A DNA stretch of 45,105 nt. It comes from Methylibium sp035476815. Lineage in GTDB: Bacteria > Pseudomonadota > Gammaproteobacteria > Burkholderiales > Burkholderiaceae_C. The notes under the pieces were generated by a model. That model ran no database searches. It was not told the DNA's origin and saw nothing but the letters and a program-made list of their open reading frames with translations. Of the stretch, positions 14,196 through 23,927 are shown piece after piece. The position numbers were made by a program, and so were the translations under genes. Position 1 is the stretch's first letter, and every line of letters begins with the position of its first letter. Location of the stretch: positions 1-45,105 of the forward strand of contig DATILD010000060.1 of NCBI GenBank assembly GCA_035476815.1, given 5' to 3'.

Positions 14196-17100
14196 GTGCA
14201 GTAGCGCGCGATCAGGCCGAGCAGCTCGTCCTCGTTGTAGGGCTTGCCGAGGTAGTGGCTGACGCCCAGCTCGGCGGCATAGTCGCGGTGCTTCTGGGCA
14301 ATGCGCGAGGTGATCATGATCACCGGCAACGCCGCCAGCCGCGCGTCGCCGCGCAGGTTGCGCACCAGGTCGAAGCCGTCCATGCGCGGCATCTCGATGT
14401 CCGACAGCACGACGGCCGGGCGCTCCTCGGCCAGCTTCTCGAGCGCGTCGAGGCCGTCCTTGGCCAGCGTGACGCGGTAGCCCTCGCGCGCCAGCAGGCG
14501 CTGGGTCACGCGGCGCACCGTCAGCGAATCGTCGACCACCAGCACCAGCGGCGCGAGCGGCACCGGGGCCACCGGCTCGACGGCCCCGGGCGCCGGCTGC
14601 TCGGCCATCGCCGCACGGGCCGCGTCGGCATAGACCGTCGCCAGCGCCACCGGGTTGTAGATCAGCGAGACGGCGCCCGAGGCCAGCAGCGTCATGCCCG
14701 CGAGGCCCGGCAGGCGCGAGAGCTGCGGGCCGAGGTTCTTGACCACCACTTCCTGGTTGCCCAGCACCTCGTCGACGTGCAGCACGATGCGCTGGGCGGC
14801 CGAGCGGATCACCACCACCGGCTGCGTGCGCGCCGTGCTGGGCTCGCCGCGCGCGCTCATCTGCAGCAGCGCACCGAGCCAGAAGAAGGGCAGCGTGTGC
14901 TCGCCGTAGTGGTAGACGCCGCGCGCATAGCCCTCGTCGATCTCCGCCGGCTTGGCGCGGCGCACGATCTCGACCACCGTCGCCGGTACCGCGACGGTGG
15001 CCTGGCCGCAGCGCAGCATCACCACCTGCGTGACCGCGGTGGTCAGCGGCAGCACGAGCTTGAAGCTGGTGCCCTGGCCCGGCGCGGTGGCGGTCTCGAT
15101 GCGGCCGCCCAGGCCGTTGACCTCGGCGCGCACCACGTCCATGCCGACGCCGCGGCCGGCCAGCTCGGTGACCGCGGCCGCGGTCGAGAAGCCGGGGGTG
15201 AAGATCAGGTTGGCGAGTTCGGCATCGCCATGCGGCTGGGCCGGGTCGATCAGGCCCATCGCGACGCCCTTGTCGCGGATGCGCGGCAGGTCGAGCCCGG
15301 CGCCGTCGTCGCGGAACTCGACGCTGACCTCGTTGCCCTCCTGGCGCAGCGCGACGACGATCTGGCCGGCCGCCTCCTTGCCCGCGGCGGCGCGCGCCTC
15401 GGGCGCCTCGATGCCGTGGGTGACGCAGTTGCGCAGCAGGTGCTCGAAGGCGCCGGTCATGCGGTCGAGCACGCCGCGGTCGACTTCGATCGAGCCGCCG
15501 ACGATGTCCAGCCGCACCTGCTTGCCGGTCTCCTTGGCGGCCTGGCGCACGACGCGGTAGAGCCGCTCGGACAGGCCCTCGAATTCGACCATGCGGGTGC
15601 GCAGCAGGTCGTCCTGCAGGTCGCGCGTGAGCCGCGCCTGCGCGGCCAGCTCGTCCTCGGCCGTCTCCAGCGTGCGCTGCAGCGTGCGCTGCACGGTGGC
15701 GACGTCGTTGACCGACTCGGCCATCATCCGCGTCAGCTCCTGGAAGCGCGTGAAGCGGTCGAACTCGAGCGGGTCGAAGGCCTGCGCGGCCGCCTTGGCG
15801 GCCTCCATGCGCGTGGACATCTGCGTCTCGGCCTGCAGCTCGATGTCGCGCAGCTGGCCGCGCAGCCGCTCGAGGTTCTCGGTCAGGTCGCCGAGCGAGC
15901 CGCGCATCTGCGTCACCTCGGACTCCAGCCGCGCGCGGGCGATGCTCACCTCGCCGGCCTGGTTGACCATGCGGTCGAGCAGCTGCGGGCGCACCCGCAC
16001 CGCCGCGGTGGTGCCGGCCGCGCGCTCGGCGGGCCGCGGCGCGATGCTGCGGCCGGTGCCCGGCGCAAAGCGGGACCAGTCGATGTCCCGGCCGGCATCC
16101 GCCGGGGCGGCGACCGTGTCGGCCAACGGCGGCAGCGCCGCCTCGGGCAGCAGCACGGTCGGCGCCGGCGGCGGCTCGACGTCGGCGGGCGCTTCGGGCA
16201 GCGCGGCCGACAGCGGCGGCAGCGCCTCGAGCGGCGGCGCCTCGTCCAGCGGCGGCCAGGCGGTGCTCACCACATGGCTTTCGGCCGTGTCCTGCAGCGG
16301 TGCGACCGCCGCCTGCGCGGCCTCGTAGGCCTGCACGTCGCGCTGGCGCAGGCGCTCGAAGCCGGCCGTGATCGCGTCCGCGCGTCCCAACAGCGCCTCG
16401 ACATCGGCCGCCTCGGCGGACTCGCGTTGCAGCAGGTGTTCGATCGCCGTCTCGAGCCGGTGCGCCTGCTCGCCCAGGCGCATCGCGCCGGCCAGCCGCG
16501 CGCCGCCCTTGAGCGTGTGCAGCGTGCGCATCGCGCCGCTGGCATGGGCGGGCTGCATCGGGGCACCGGCCCAGTCGCGCAGCTGGGCCGACAAGGCCGG
16601 CAGCAGCTCCTGGGCCTCTTCCTCGAAGAAGGGGAACAGGTCGACGTCGACCGCGTCGACCGCGTCGATGTCCTCGTCGCTGTCGAGCGCCTGGGCCGAC
16701 ACCGGCCGCGCCGGCTCGGCGGCCAGCGGCACGAAGGGCTTGAATTCGGCCTGGCCGAGTTCGCCGAGCAGGGACGCGACCGACTCGGCGGCGGGGGCAG
16801 GAGCGAGCGGCTGCGGCGCCGGCGCGTCGACCACCGCCTCCGGTGCCGCCGGCTCGACCGTGGGCGGTTCGGCCGAGAACTCGGCCATCGGCGCTTCGGC
16901 GGCGATCGGCTCGGCGCCGACCGCTTCGGGCCGCACCGGCATCTCGTCCGTCAGTGCCGCGGCACTCTGGGCCTCGAGGCGGCGGGCGATGTCCACGCCC
17001 TGGGCATGCAGGCGCTCGCCGAGTTGCGGCGGCGGCTCCTTCAGGAAGCCGGCCGCGAACTGGTGCAGCAAGCGGCGCACCTCCTCGGCGACCTCGACGA

Positions 17101-20100
17101 AGACACCGGCGTCCTCGCGGTTGCCGCCGCCGAGCGCCTGCGACTGCTCCAGCACATGCTCGAGCTGACGCGCCAGCGCGGACAGGTCGGCGAAGCCCAC
17201 GGTCGCCGAGCTGCCGGCCAGCGAATGGGCCAGCGCGACCGCGCTCTCGCCGACCGGGCGGTGCAGCTCCAGCGCCCACTCCGACAGCTCGGTGGCCAGC
17301 CGACGCGACAGCTCGTCGGCCTCGTTGAGATAGATGTTGAACAGCGGGATGCCGATGCGCAGCGGCCCGACGATCTTGACCTGCTCGCTCTCCGGCTCCA
17401 AGGCGGACTCGGGTTCGGGCTCCGGTTCGGCGGCCGGCGCGGACCGGCCGGCCTCCAGTGGCGCGGGCAGCGAGGGCTGCAGCGGCTCGACCATCGCGGC
17501 GCCAGCGTCGGACGACCCGGACCAGGCGGCCTCGATGACGCCGGCATCGGGCGCGTCGGCCTCGTCGGTGGCGGCCTCGAGCGCCGCCTCGAAGACCTCG
17601 GCCACCGGCACCGAGGGCTGCAGCGGCTCGAACACCGCCGGCGCGTCGTCGGGGAGCAGCGTCGACCCGGTATCGGCCGGGATGTCGAGCTGGATCGAGG
17701 TGATCTGCGCGTCCTCGAGCGCCGGCGACAGCGTCGACTCGTCGAGCGGCAGCGGGGCGGTCGGGGCGATGTCGTAGCCGTGGTCGGTCTCGAAGACCTC
17801 CGGCAGCGCCTCGACCGGCGCGGGCGCGAACGCCACCGGCTCTGGCAGCGCTGCCGGCTCGGGCTCGGCCGAGGGTTCGACCGGGGCGCCCAGGTCGAAG
17901 GTGAAGTCCATGCCCGGGAAGGCCGGCGTCTCGACCGGCGCCGGTGCGGCGGCCGGTTCGACGACCGGGGCCGGCGCGACGAGATCGAGGTCGCTGGCCG
18001 GCGGCAGCATCAGCGACAGCGGGGCCATCGCCGGCATGGCCGGCGGCGACTCGGCGGCGACCGGCGCCGGCGCTGGCTCGGCAGCGAGCGGCTCGAAGTC
18101 GAGCCGGCGGCCGTCGAGCCGCAGCGCGTCGGCCACGCGGCGCGCGGCGGCGCTGCGGCGGCCGCCCTCGTGGCCGGCGGCGATCGCGGCCGTCCACTGG
18201 TCGAGGTGGAGCAGCGCCGCGTCGCTGACCTGCAGCAGATCGGCATCGGCCGGCCGCTGGCTGGCCAGCCAGGCGTTGTACAGCTGTTCGAAGGCCCAGG
18301 CGGCCTCGCCGAACTCGGCCAAGCCGACCATGCGCGAGCTGCCCTTGAGCGTGTGGAAGGCGCGCCGCACGGTGGTGAGCTGTTCGACGTCGCCGCCGTT
18401 CTCGCCCAACGCGGCGAGCGCGCCGCGCGCGGTGTCGATCACCTCGCGCGCCTCCTCGAGGAAGATGTCGCGCATCTCGTCGTCGCCTTCGAGCCCGGTC
18501 GCGGCGACCGGCGCAGGCGGGGTCAGCGAGATCAGCGGCATCGGCGCCGACACCGGCGCGGGCGACGGCATGTCGAAGCCCTGCGGGTCGATCGCGGTGG
18601 AGACGAAGTCGGCCAGCGCATCGGCCACCTCGCCGCGGCTGCGCGCCTCGGTCGCGGCGTCGCCGCCGTCGGCCCGCTCCAGCGCCGCCTGCGCCGCGTC
18701 GAGGCTGGCCACCAGCCCGGGCTGCGAGGTCACGGCCGGCGCCAGCGTCAGCAACTCGATGCCGCTGGACACCTCGTCGAGCGGCATCGCGCCGCTGACC
18801 CCGGCGGCGAGCTGCTGGACCTGCGCGATCAGCGCCGGCTCGACGCGCGTGCCTGCGGCGGCCTCGAGCGGCGTGCTCGGCCGGCCCATCGTCGATTGCA
18901 GCAGGCCCGCGGCCGGGTCGAAGCGGAACATCGCCTTGACGACCTGCGGCTGCACGCCCAGCAGGTCGATCAGGAAGCTCAGGGCGCTGAGGTTGCGCGC
19001 CAGGCGCTCGAACAGCGGCTGCTGGTGGCGCGCCGCGTCGCCGGCCGCGATCAGCGCGTCGACGTCGTCGCGCATGCGCAGCACCGCCTGCGTGGCCTGC
19101 TCCAGGCCCAGCACCGACAGCACGCCGCGCATCGTCTGCAGCTGGCCGGGCACCGGGATCAGCACCGCCGGGTCGGCCGGGGCGCGGAAGAACTGGTCGA
19201 TCAGCTTCTCGGACTCGGACAGCGCGCCGCGCAGTTCCTGCACCACGCTGCCCATGGTCTGGCGGTCGGAGACGCGGCGGTAGAGCTCCTCCATCCAGGC
19301 TTCGAGCGCCTCGGGCGCGCCGCCGGCCTGGACCGACTCGATGCGCCGTGCGAGCTGCCGCACCCGATCGGCCTGGCCCGGCAGGTCGAAGGCGCCGTCC
19401 TCCAGCGCCGCCTCCAGGTAGAGCACGCTGGTGGCGACTTCCATCGCCAGCGCGGGGTCGGGCGCGGCGGCCGACTGCACGGTGGCGGCGGCGACCCGCG
19501 ACAGCACCTCGCCGAGGACCTCGCCGCCCGGCACCAGCCGGCGCAGCGAATCGGACACCAACGCGAACTGCTCGTTCAGGCCGGACAGGCGGTGCATCTC
19601 GCCGCCGGCCACGGCCGACCAGCTGTCGCGCGCGGTCGCGACGCGCTTGCGGGCCTGGGTGACCCAGGCCGGGTCGTAGCGGCCGAGCACGGCCTCGTTG
19701 TAGTCGGCCGGGAGCGCGTCGCGGGTGGCGGGATAGGCGCGCCGCACCGCGGCCAGCCGCGGCGCCTGGCCGGCGGCCGGAGGCCGGGCCTGGACGCAGA
19801 AGAAGGTCAGGTCCTGGGCCAGCCGTTCGCCGGCGGCGGCCGGGTCCTTCTGCTGGCTGCGCAGCTGGGCCAGCAGGCGCGAGTTGATGCGCTTGCTGAA
19901 ATTGTCCGGCGTCAGCAGGCCCTCGGCCTGGGCCTCGAAGAAGCCGGCCGCGAGCTGCCACAGCGTCGCGGTGTGCGTGTGGGTCGCCCCGGCGGCGAGC
20001 CCGGCGCTGAGGTCGGACAGGCGCCGCTGGACCGTCTCGCCGGGGTTGCGCATCAGCGCCAGCGCCTGCGACTCGAACTCGGCCGTGACCAGCGGGTCGG

Positions 20101-20617
20101 CGCCGCGCGGCGACGTGCCCGGCTCGGCCTCGATCGCATGCCACTGCCAGTCGTGCGGCCACAGGTCGGCCGGATGGATGCGCTCGGCGCCCGCGAGCTC
20201 CTGCACCGCGCGGTACTGCGGGAACAGCGCCACCGGCGACACCGGTTTGCCGGCCAGCCGGCGGGTCAGGAAGTCGAGCAGCGCGAACGAGGCATGCTCG
20301 ATCGCATCGACGCTCGACGTGTCGAGCTTGTGCGGCTTGGCGATGTAGCGCTGCACCAGCGCCTCGCTGCCGCGCAGCAGCGCGGCGCCGGCCGGCAGCC
20401 CGACCAGCTCGAGCACGCCGACGCCCTGGTGCAGGTTCTGGCGCGCGAGGCGCAGCTGCGCCGGATCGGTGTCGTCAAGGTCCGAGTCGTAGGTGGACTC
20501 GGTCTCCTTCAGCGTGCGGCGCAGCGCCTTGTGCGCGGCGTCGAGCGACTTGCGCAGCTCGTCCTGCACCCAGGCCAGGGCGCTGACATCGTCGAGGGTG
20601 TCGTGCGTGGCGTCCAT
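14177..20617 (-). CDS. chpA: ChpA: multi-Hpt hybrid chemotaxis histidine kinase of the Pil-Chp system
   Basis: CheA-type kinase for type IV pilus twitching signalling, 2146 residues. The N-terminal part (1-600) holds FimL/Hpt-like helical bundles lacking the canonical phospho-site (for example ARQNLHQGVGVLELVGL near 55-75 and GQLQTMRGVLSVLGLEQA near 490). Three clear Hpt domains follow with histidines near residues 754 (HTLKGSSRMVG), 1131 (HSLAGSSATVG) and 1366 (HTLKGGARLAG), joined by long Ala/Pro/Glu linkers. Then come the dimerisation region (about 1545), ATPase N-box (LLRNCVTHGIEAPEAR, about 1729), G-box (GRGVGMDVVRAEV, about 1825), a CheW domain (about 1856-1980) and a receiver (about 2025-2140, phospho-Asp in LSDIEMPRMDGFD). 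It lies 25 nt after pilJ. Confidence 0.93.
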   Translation of the reverse strand: MDATHDTLDDVSALAWVQDELRKSLDAAHKALRRTLKETESTYDSDLDDTDPAQLRLARQNLHQGVGVLELVGLPAGAALLRGSEALVQRYIAKPHKLDTSSVDAIEHASFALLDFLTRRLAGKPVSPVALFPQYRAVQELAGAERIHPADLWPHDWQWHAIEAEPGTSPRGADPLVTAEFESQALALMRNPGETVQRRLSDLSAGLAAGATHTHTATLWQLAAGFFEAQAEGLLTPDNFSKRINSRLLAQLRSQQKDPAAAGERLAQDLTFFCVQARPPAAGQAPRLAAVRRAYPATRDALPADYNEAVLGRYDPAWVTQARKRVATARDSWSAVAGGEMHRLSGLNEQFALVSDSLRRLVPGGEVLGEVLSRVAAATVQSAAAPDPALAMEVATSVLYLEAALEDGAFDLPGQADRVRQLARRIESVQAGGAPEALEAWMEELYRRVSDRQTMGSVVQELRGALSESEKLIDQFFRAPADPAVLIPVPGQLQTMRGVLSVLGLEQATQAVLRMRDDVDALIAAGDAARHQQPLFERLARNLSALSFLIDLLGVQPQVVKAMFRFDPAAGLLQSTMGRPSTPLEAAAGTRVEPALIAQVQQLAAGVSGAMPLDEVSSGIELLTLAPAVTSQPGLVASLDAAQAALERADGGDAATEARSRGEVADALADFVSTAIDPQGFDMPSPAPVSAPMPLISLTPPAPVAATGLEGDDEMRDIFLEEAREVIDTARGALAALGENGGDVEQLTTVRRAFHTLKGSSRMVGLAEFGEAAWAFEQLYNAWLASQRPADADLLQVSDAALLHLDQWTAAIAAGHEGGRRSAAARRVADALRLDGRRLDFEPLAAEPAPAPVAAESPPAMPAMAPLSLMLPPASDLDLVAPAPVVEPAAAPAPVETPAFPGMDFTFDLGAPVEPSAEPEPAALPEPVAFAPAPVEALPEVFETDHGYDIAPTAPLPLDESTLSPALEDAQITSIQLDIPADTGSTLLPDDAPAVFEPLQPSVPVAEVFEAALEAATDEADAPDAGVIEAAWSGSSDAGAAMVEPLQPSLPAPLEAGRSAPAAEPEPEPESALEPESEQVKIVGPLRIGIPLFNIYLNEADELSRRLATELSEWALELHRPVGESAVALAHSLAGSSATVGFADLSALARQLEHVLEQSQALGGGNREDAGVFVEVAEEVRRLLHQFAAGFLKEPPPQLGERLHAQGVDIARRLEAQSAAALTDEMPVRPEAVGAEPIAAEAPMAEFSAEPPTVEPAAPEAVVDAPAPQPLAPAPAAESVASLLGELGQAEFKPFVPLAAEPARPVSAQALDSDEDIDAVDAVDVDLFPFFEEEAQELLPALSAQLRDWAGAPMQPAHASGAMRTLHTLKGGARLAGAMRLGEQAHRLETAIEHLLQRESAEAADVEALLGRADAITAGFERLRQRDVQAYEAAQAAVAPLQDTAESHVVSTAWPPLDEAPPLEALPPLSAALPEAPADVEPPPAPTVLLPEAALPPLADTVAAPADAGRDIDWSRFAPGTGRSIAPRPAERAAGTTAAVRVRPQLLDRMVNQAGEVSIARARLESEVTQMRGSLGDLTENLERLRGQLRDIELQAETQMSTRMEAAKAAAQAFDPLEFDRFTRFQELTRMMAESVNDVATVQRTLQRTLETAEDELAAQARLTRDLQDDLLRTRMVEFEGLSERLYRVVRQAAKETGKQVRLDIVGGSIEVDRGVLDRMTGAFEHLLRNCVTHGIEAPEARAAAGKEAAGQIVVALRQEGNEVSVEFRDDGAGLDLPRIRDKGVAMGLIDPAQPHGDAELANLIFTPGFSTAAAVTELAGRGVGMDVVRAEVNGLGGRIETATAPGQGTSFKLVLPLTTAVTQVVMLRCGQATVAVPATVVEIVRRAKPAEIDEGYARGVYHYGEHTLPFFWLGALLQMSARGEPSTARTQPVVVIRSAAQRIVLHVDEVLGNQEVVVKNLGPQLSRLPGLAGMTLLASGAVSLIYNPVALATVYADAARAAMAEQPAPGAVEPVAPVPLAPLVLVVDDSLTVRRVTQRLLAREGYRVTLAKDGLDALEKLAEERPAVVLSDIEMPRMDGFDLVRNLRGDARLAALPVIMITSRIAQKHRDYAAELGVSHYLGKPYNEDELLGLIARYCTQFAPA

Positions 20618-20642
20618 CCGGGGCCCTGGCTCGCGTAGGGGG

Positions 20643-22940
20643 TCAGGCGATCTTGAAGCGCGCCACCGAGGCCTTCAGCTCCTCGGCGCTGCGGGACAGC
20701 TCGCGCACCAGCGTCGCGGTCGAGCGCGTGCCCTCGCCGGTCTGCTCGGTCACCGCGAAGATGTGCTGGATGTTCGAGGCCACGACGTTGGCCGACTGGG
20801 CCTCGCGCGAGGTCTCGCTGGAGATCTGCTCGATCAGCTCGGCGAGCTGGCGCGACACGCGGTCGATCTCGCCCAGCGCGGTGCCGGCGTTGTCGGACAG
20901 CTTGGCGCCCTCGACCACGCCCTGCGTCGAGCGCTCCATGGCGGCCACCGCGTCCTGGGTGTCGGTCTGAATCGTCTTCACCAGCGCGGCGATCTGCTTG
21001 GTGGCGTCGGCCGAGCGTTCGGCCAGCCGCTGCACTTCCTCGGCCACGACCGAGAAGCCGCGGCCCGCCTCGCCGGCGCTGGCCGCCTGGATGGCGGCGT
21101 TGAGCGCCAGCACGTTGGTCTGCTCGGTGATGTCGGAGATCAGCTCGGTGATCTCGCCGATCTCCTGCGAGCTCTCGCCCAGCCGCTTGATGCGCTTGGA
21201 GGTGTCCTGGATCTGGTCGCGCAGCTGGTTCATGCCGCCGATCGCGTTCTGCACCGCCTGCAGGCCGGACTCGGCGGCCACCAGTGACTGGCGCGCGACC
21301 TGGGCCGAGTTGCTCGCCTGGGCCGACACGTCGTTGATGCGGCCGGCCATCTGCAGCACCGACTCGCCGGTCTCGCGGATCTCGCGCAGCTGCTCGTCGG
21401 AAGCGGCCAGCAGCTCGGTCGAGGTGTCCTCGACCTGCTGGGTGGTCTCGGTCACGCGCGCCACCGTGCCGGTCACCTGCGACACCAGCGTGCGCAGCTC
21501 CTCGACGGTGTAGTTCACCGAGTCGGCGATGGCGCCGGTGATGTCCTCGGTCACCGTCGCCTGCTGGGTCAGGTCGCCTTCGGCGACCGTCTGCAGCTCG
21601 TTCATCAGCCGCAGAATGGCCGCCTGGTTGGCGTCGTTGACGCGCTTGGCCTCCTGCTCGAGGCGCTCGGCTTCCTCGCGCTGGGTGTCGGCCAGGGCCG
21701 CGCGCTGACGCTGGTCCTGCACGTACTGCAGGAACAGCCCGAGCGCGCCGCCCGCGGTCAGCAGCACCGCCAGGCCGCCGAGCAGCAGCAGCCCGATGCC
21801 GAGTCCCGACAGCGACTGCAGCGCGTCCTGCACTTCCTGCAGGCCGGTGCGCAGCTTCTCGCTGTCGGCCACGATCTGGACCTGGGCGTCGCGCGCCTGC
21901 ACCAGACCCTGCAGATTGGCCAGGATGCCACTCGCCTCGGTGCGCGTCTTCTCGTACTGCGCGAGCAGCGCCTGCAGCTGCTCGCGGGTCGCGCCGTCGC
22001 GCGTGCCCGACAGGCGCAGGTCCGGACTGCCGTCGAGCAGGCCCTGCACCAGCTCGCGGAAGGTGTTCAGGTCCTTGCCGAGCAGGAACACCGCCTCCGG
22101 CGACACGCCTTCGATGGTCAGGAACTCGTTGGCCGACTTGCCGATGCGCTGGGTCAGCATCACCACCTGACCGACCGCCGCCAGCTCCGCGGCCGAGGCG
22201 TCCTGCTGCAGCTTCAGCGAGGACACGGTCTCGGCCACCTCGAGCAGCTCGGCCGACTGGCGGTTGATGTTGCGCAGCGACTGGCCGACCTGGGTCAGCG
22301 TGGCCTGCTGGGCGAGGATGACGTTGCCGTTCTTCTCGGCGCGGTCGACCAGCGGCATCACCGGCTCGAGCACCCCCTGCACGCCCGGCGGCGCCGGGTC
22401 GAGCTGGTCGTTGCCCGACTGCAGCCCGCGCGTGGCGGTCGCGAGCACGGTCGCGCTGTCCTTGACCTCGGCGAAGGCCGACGCGCTGCCGAGCAGCGCC
22501 TGCGAGGCCGACTTCGCGAGCCGCTGCGACTGCATCTGCGCCACGCCGGTGGCGGCCACCTGGCTGGCGCCCTGGCTGGCCGAGTTCAGCGACGCGACCG
22601 TCACGAACACCAGCCCGACCAGGCCGAAGAACAGCATGCCGCCGAGCAGCCGCTGCTGGTCGGCCGACGCCATGCCACCGATCAGCGGCAGCGGCGCCGC
22701 GGCGGTGGCGACGTCCTCGCCGCGGGTGTCGCCGAAGTCGGGCAGTTCGGACGGCGCCGACTCGGTGATGATCGACGAGTCGCCGCCGTGCAGGCGCGAG
22801 GTGTCGAGCGCGATGGTCGCGGTGTCGCCGACGACCAGATCGTCCGCCACCGGGTAGGCCGCATCGGCGGCGCCGTCGACCACCAGGTCGCCGTCGGCGC
22901 GGCGCTGCGCCTTGCCCGTGAGTCTGTCCAGGAAGCTCAT
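20643..22940 (-). CDS. pilJ: PilJ: type IV pilus methyl-accepting chemotaxis protein
   Basis: Receptor of the Pil-Chp system, about 765 residues. A polar N-terminal region (1-90) precedes a first membrane helix (LLGGMLFFGLVGLVFVTVAS), a helical periplasmic module with PilJ-type repeats (for example LQQDASAAELAAVGQVVMLTQRIGKSA), a second membrane helix (GLGIGLLLLGGLAVLLTAGG), a HAMP region, and a long cytoplasmic signalling coiled coil. The receptor tip reads EQTNVLALNAAIQAASAGE and AGRGFSVVAEEVQRLAERS. I chose ATG at 22940 because GAGAGGGA precedes it; an earlier in-frame start at 23000 would add 20 residues. It follows pilI by 49 nt. Confidence 0.93.
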   Translation of the reverse strand: MSFLDRLTGKAQRRADGDLVVDGAADAAYPVADDLVVGDTATIALDTSRLHGGDSSIITESAPSELPDFGDTRGEDVATAAAPLPLIGGMASADQQRLLGGMLFFGLVGLVFVTVASLNSASQGASQVAATGVAQMQSQRLAKSASQALLGSASAFAEVKDSATVLATATRGLQSGNDQLDPAPPGVQGVLEPVMPLVDRAEKNGNVILAQQATLTQVGQSLRNINRQSAELLEVAETVSSLKLQQDASAAELAAVGQVVMLTQRIGKSANEFLTIEGVSPEAVFLLGKDLNTFRELVQGLLDGSPDLRLSGTRDGATREQLQALLAQYEKTRTEASGILANLQGLVQARDAQVQIVADSEKLRTGLQEVQDALQSLSGLGIGLLLLGGLAVLLTAGGALGLFLQYVQDQRQRAALADTQREEAERLEQEAKRVNDANQAAILRLMNELQTVAEGDLTQQATVTEDITGAIADSVNYTVEELRTLVSQVTGTVARVTETTQQVEDTSTELLAASDEQLREIRETGESVLQMAGRINDVSAQASNSAQVARQSLVAAESGLQAVQNAIGGMNQLRDQIQDTSKRIKRLGESSQEIGEITELISDITEQTNVLALNAAIQAASAGEAGRGFSVVAEEVQRLAERSADATKQIAALVKTIQTDTQDAVAAMERSTQGVVEGAKLSDNAGTALGEIDRVSRQLAELIEQISSETSREAQSANVVASNIQHIFAVTEQTGEGTRSTATLVRELSRSAEELKASVARFKIA

Positions 22941-22989
22941 GGAAAATCCCTCTCGCTCGGTCCGTCGGCCCGCGTGCAGCGCGGCGCGC

Positions 22990-23517
22990 TCAGCGGGCAA
23001 TCCTCAAGAACACTTCGTCGGCCGCCAGTTCCGCCAACTGCAGCTCCTGCCAGCGGCGACCGCTGGCGTCGACCAGCCGCTGGGCCGCGAACGCCGGCCG
23101 CGGCCGATCGTCCGCTTGGTCGGCGCGCAACTGCTCCTGCGAGCGCAGGCCGAGCAGCCGGTCCACCAGCAGCGCGCAGTTGCAGTCGAGCGCCGGGTTG
23201 AAGGCCACCAGCCGCGCCTGCTCGCGCACCGCCTCGCCGCGGGCGGCGCCGCGCAGGCCCAGGAAGGTCGCCAGGTCGACCACCCCGTGCAGGCGGCCGC
23301 GCAGATTGGCCACGCCCAGGAACCACGGCAGCGTGTGCGGCACCGGCACCAGCGGCGCCAGCGGAAAGATCTCGCCCGCCTGGCCGAGCGGCAGCAGCAG
23401 CCCCTGCCCGCCGGCCTCGACCGCCAGCCAGGCGGCCGTCTCGGCCTGGCTGCGGGCGCCTTGCAGCCGCTCGGCCAGCCGGCTTTGCAGTTCGCGCAGG
23501 GCTTCGCGTCGGGCCAT
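22990..23517 (-). CDS. pilI: PilI: CheW-like adaptor of the Pil-Chp system
   Basis: A 175-residue CheW-domain protein that couples PilJ to ChpA. The N-terminal helix (REALRELQSRLAERLQGARSQ) is followed by the two beta-barrel halves of CheW, with VPHTLPWFLGVANLRGRLHGVVDLATFLGL as the most diagnostic segment (the G-V-x-N-x-R-G type motif) and NCALLVDRLLGLRS in the second half. The gene starts 12 nt after the pilH stop. Confidence 0.9.
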   Translation of the reverse strand: MARREALRELQSRLAERLQGARSQAETAAWLAVEAGGQGLLLPLGQAGEIFPLAPLVPVPHTLPWFLGVANLRGRLHGVVDLATFLGLRGAARGEAVREQARLVAFNPALDCNCALLVDRLLGLRSQEQLRADQADDRPRPAFAAQRLVDASGRRWQELQLAELAADEVFLRIAR

Positions 23518-23529
23518 CGCGCCGGCGGC

Positions 23530-23895
23530 TCAGTCGAAAGCGCGGATCTTCGTGATCAGCTCGTCGGCGTCGACCGGCTTGACCACGTAGTCGCGCGCGC
23601 CCTGGCGCATGCCCCAGACCTTGTCGGTCTCCTGGTTCTTGCTGGTGCACATGATCACCGGCACGTTGGCGAAGCGCGGGTCGCGCGTGATCGCTCGGGT
23701 CAGCTGGAAGCCGTTCTGGCCGGGCATCACCACGTCCATCAGGATCAGGTCCGGCTTGGCCTCCTCGAGGCGGCGCAGCGCCTCCTCGCCGTTCTCGGCG
23801 GTGCGGACCTTGTAGCCGCGCTTGGTCAGCAGGTCGGACAGGTAGTGCAGCTCGGTCTTGGAGTCGTCGACCAGCAGGATGTTGGCGATCGTCAT
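23530..23895 (-). CDS. pilH: PilH: single-domain response regulator
   Basis: A 121-residue CheY-like receiver. Acidic pocket Asp10-Asp11, phospho-acceptor Asp54 (LILMDVVMPG), Thr84 in IMCTSKN and Lys106 in VVKPVDADEL are all present, so it should be phosphorylatable. In Pseudomonas the homologue modulates PilT-linked retraction and acts as a phosphate sink; that role is inferred by homology and by its position after pilG. No output domain. Confidence 0.93.
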   Translation of the reverse strand: MTIANILLVDDSKTELHYLSDLLTKRGYKVRTAENGEEALRRLEEAKPDLILMDVVMPGQNGFQLTRAITRDPRFANVPVIMCTSKNQETDKVWGMRQGARDYVVKPVDADELITKIRAFD

Positions 23896-23927
23896 GAACG
23901 GTCCTCTCGGCGGCCCGGCACCGGGGC

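Noticed and set aside
14255..20638. A 2127-codon open frame antisense to chpA
   Set aside because: It mirrors the GC-rich chpA gene. The product is a low-complexity Arg/Gly/His/Gln mix without a recognisable domain, and the true gene on the other strand has clear domains.
22941..23000. N-terminal extension of PilJ by 20 residues
   Set aside because: GAGAGGGA precedes the later ATG at 22940, and the extension is Arg/Glu-rich without family likeness.
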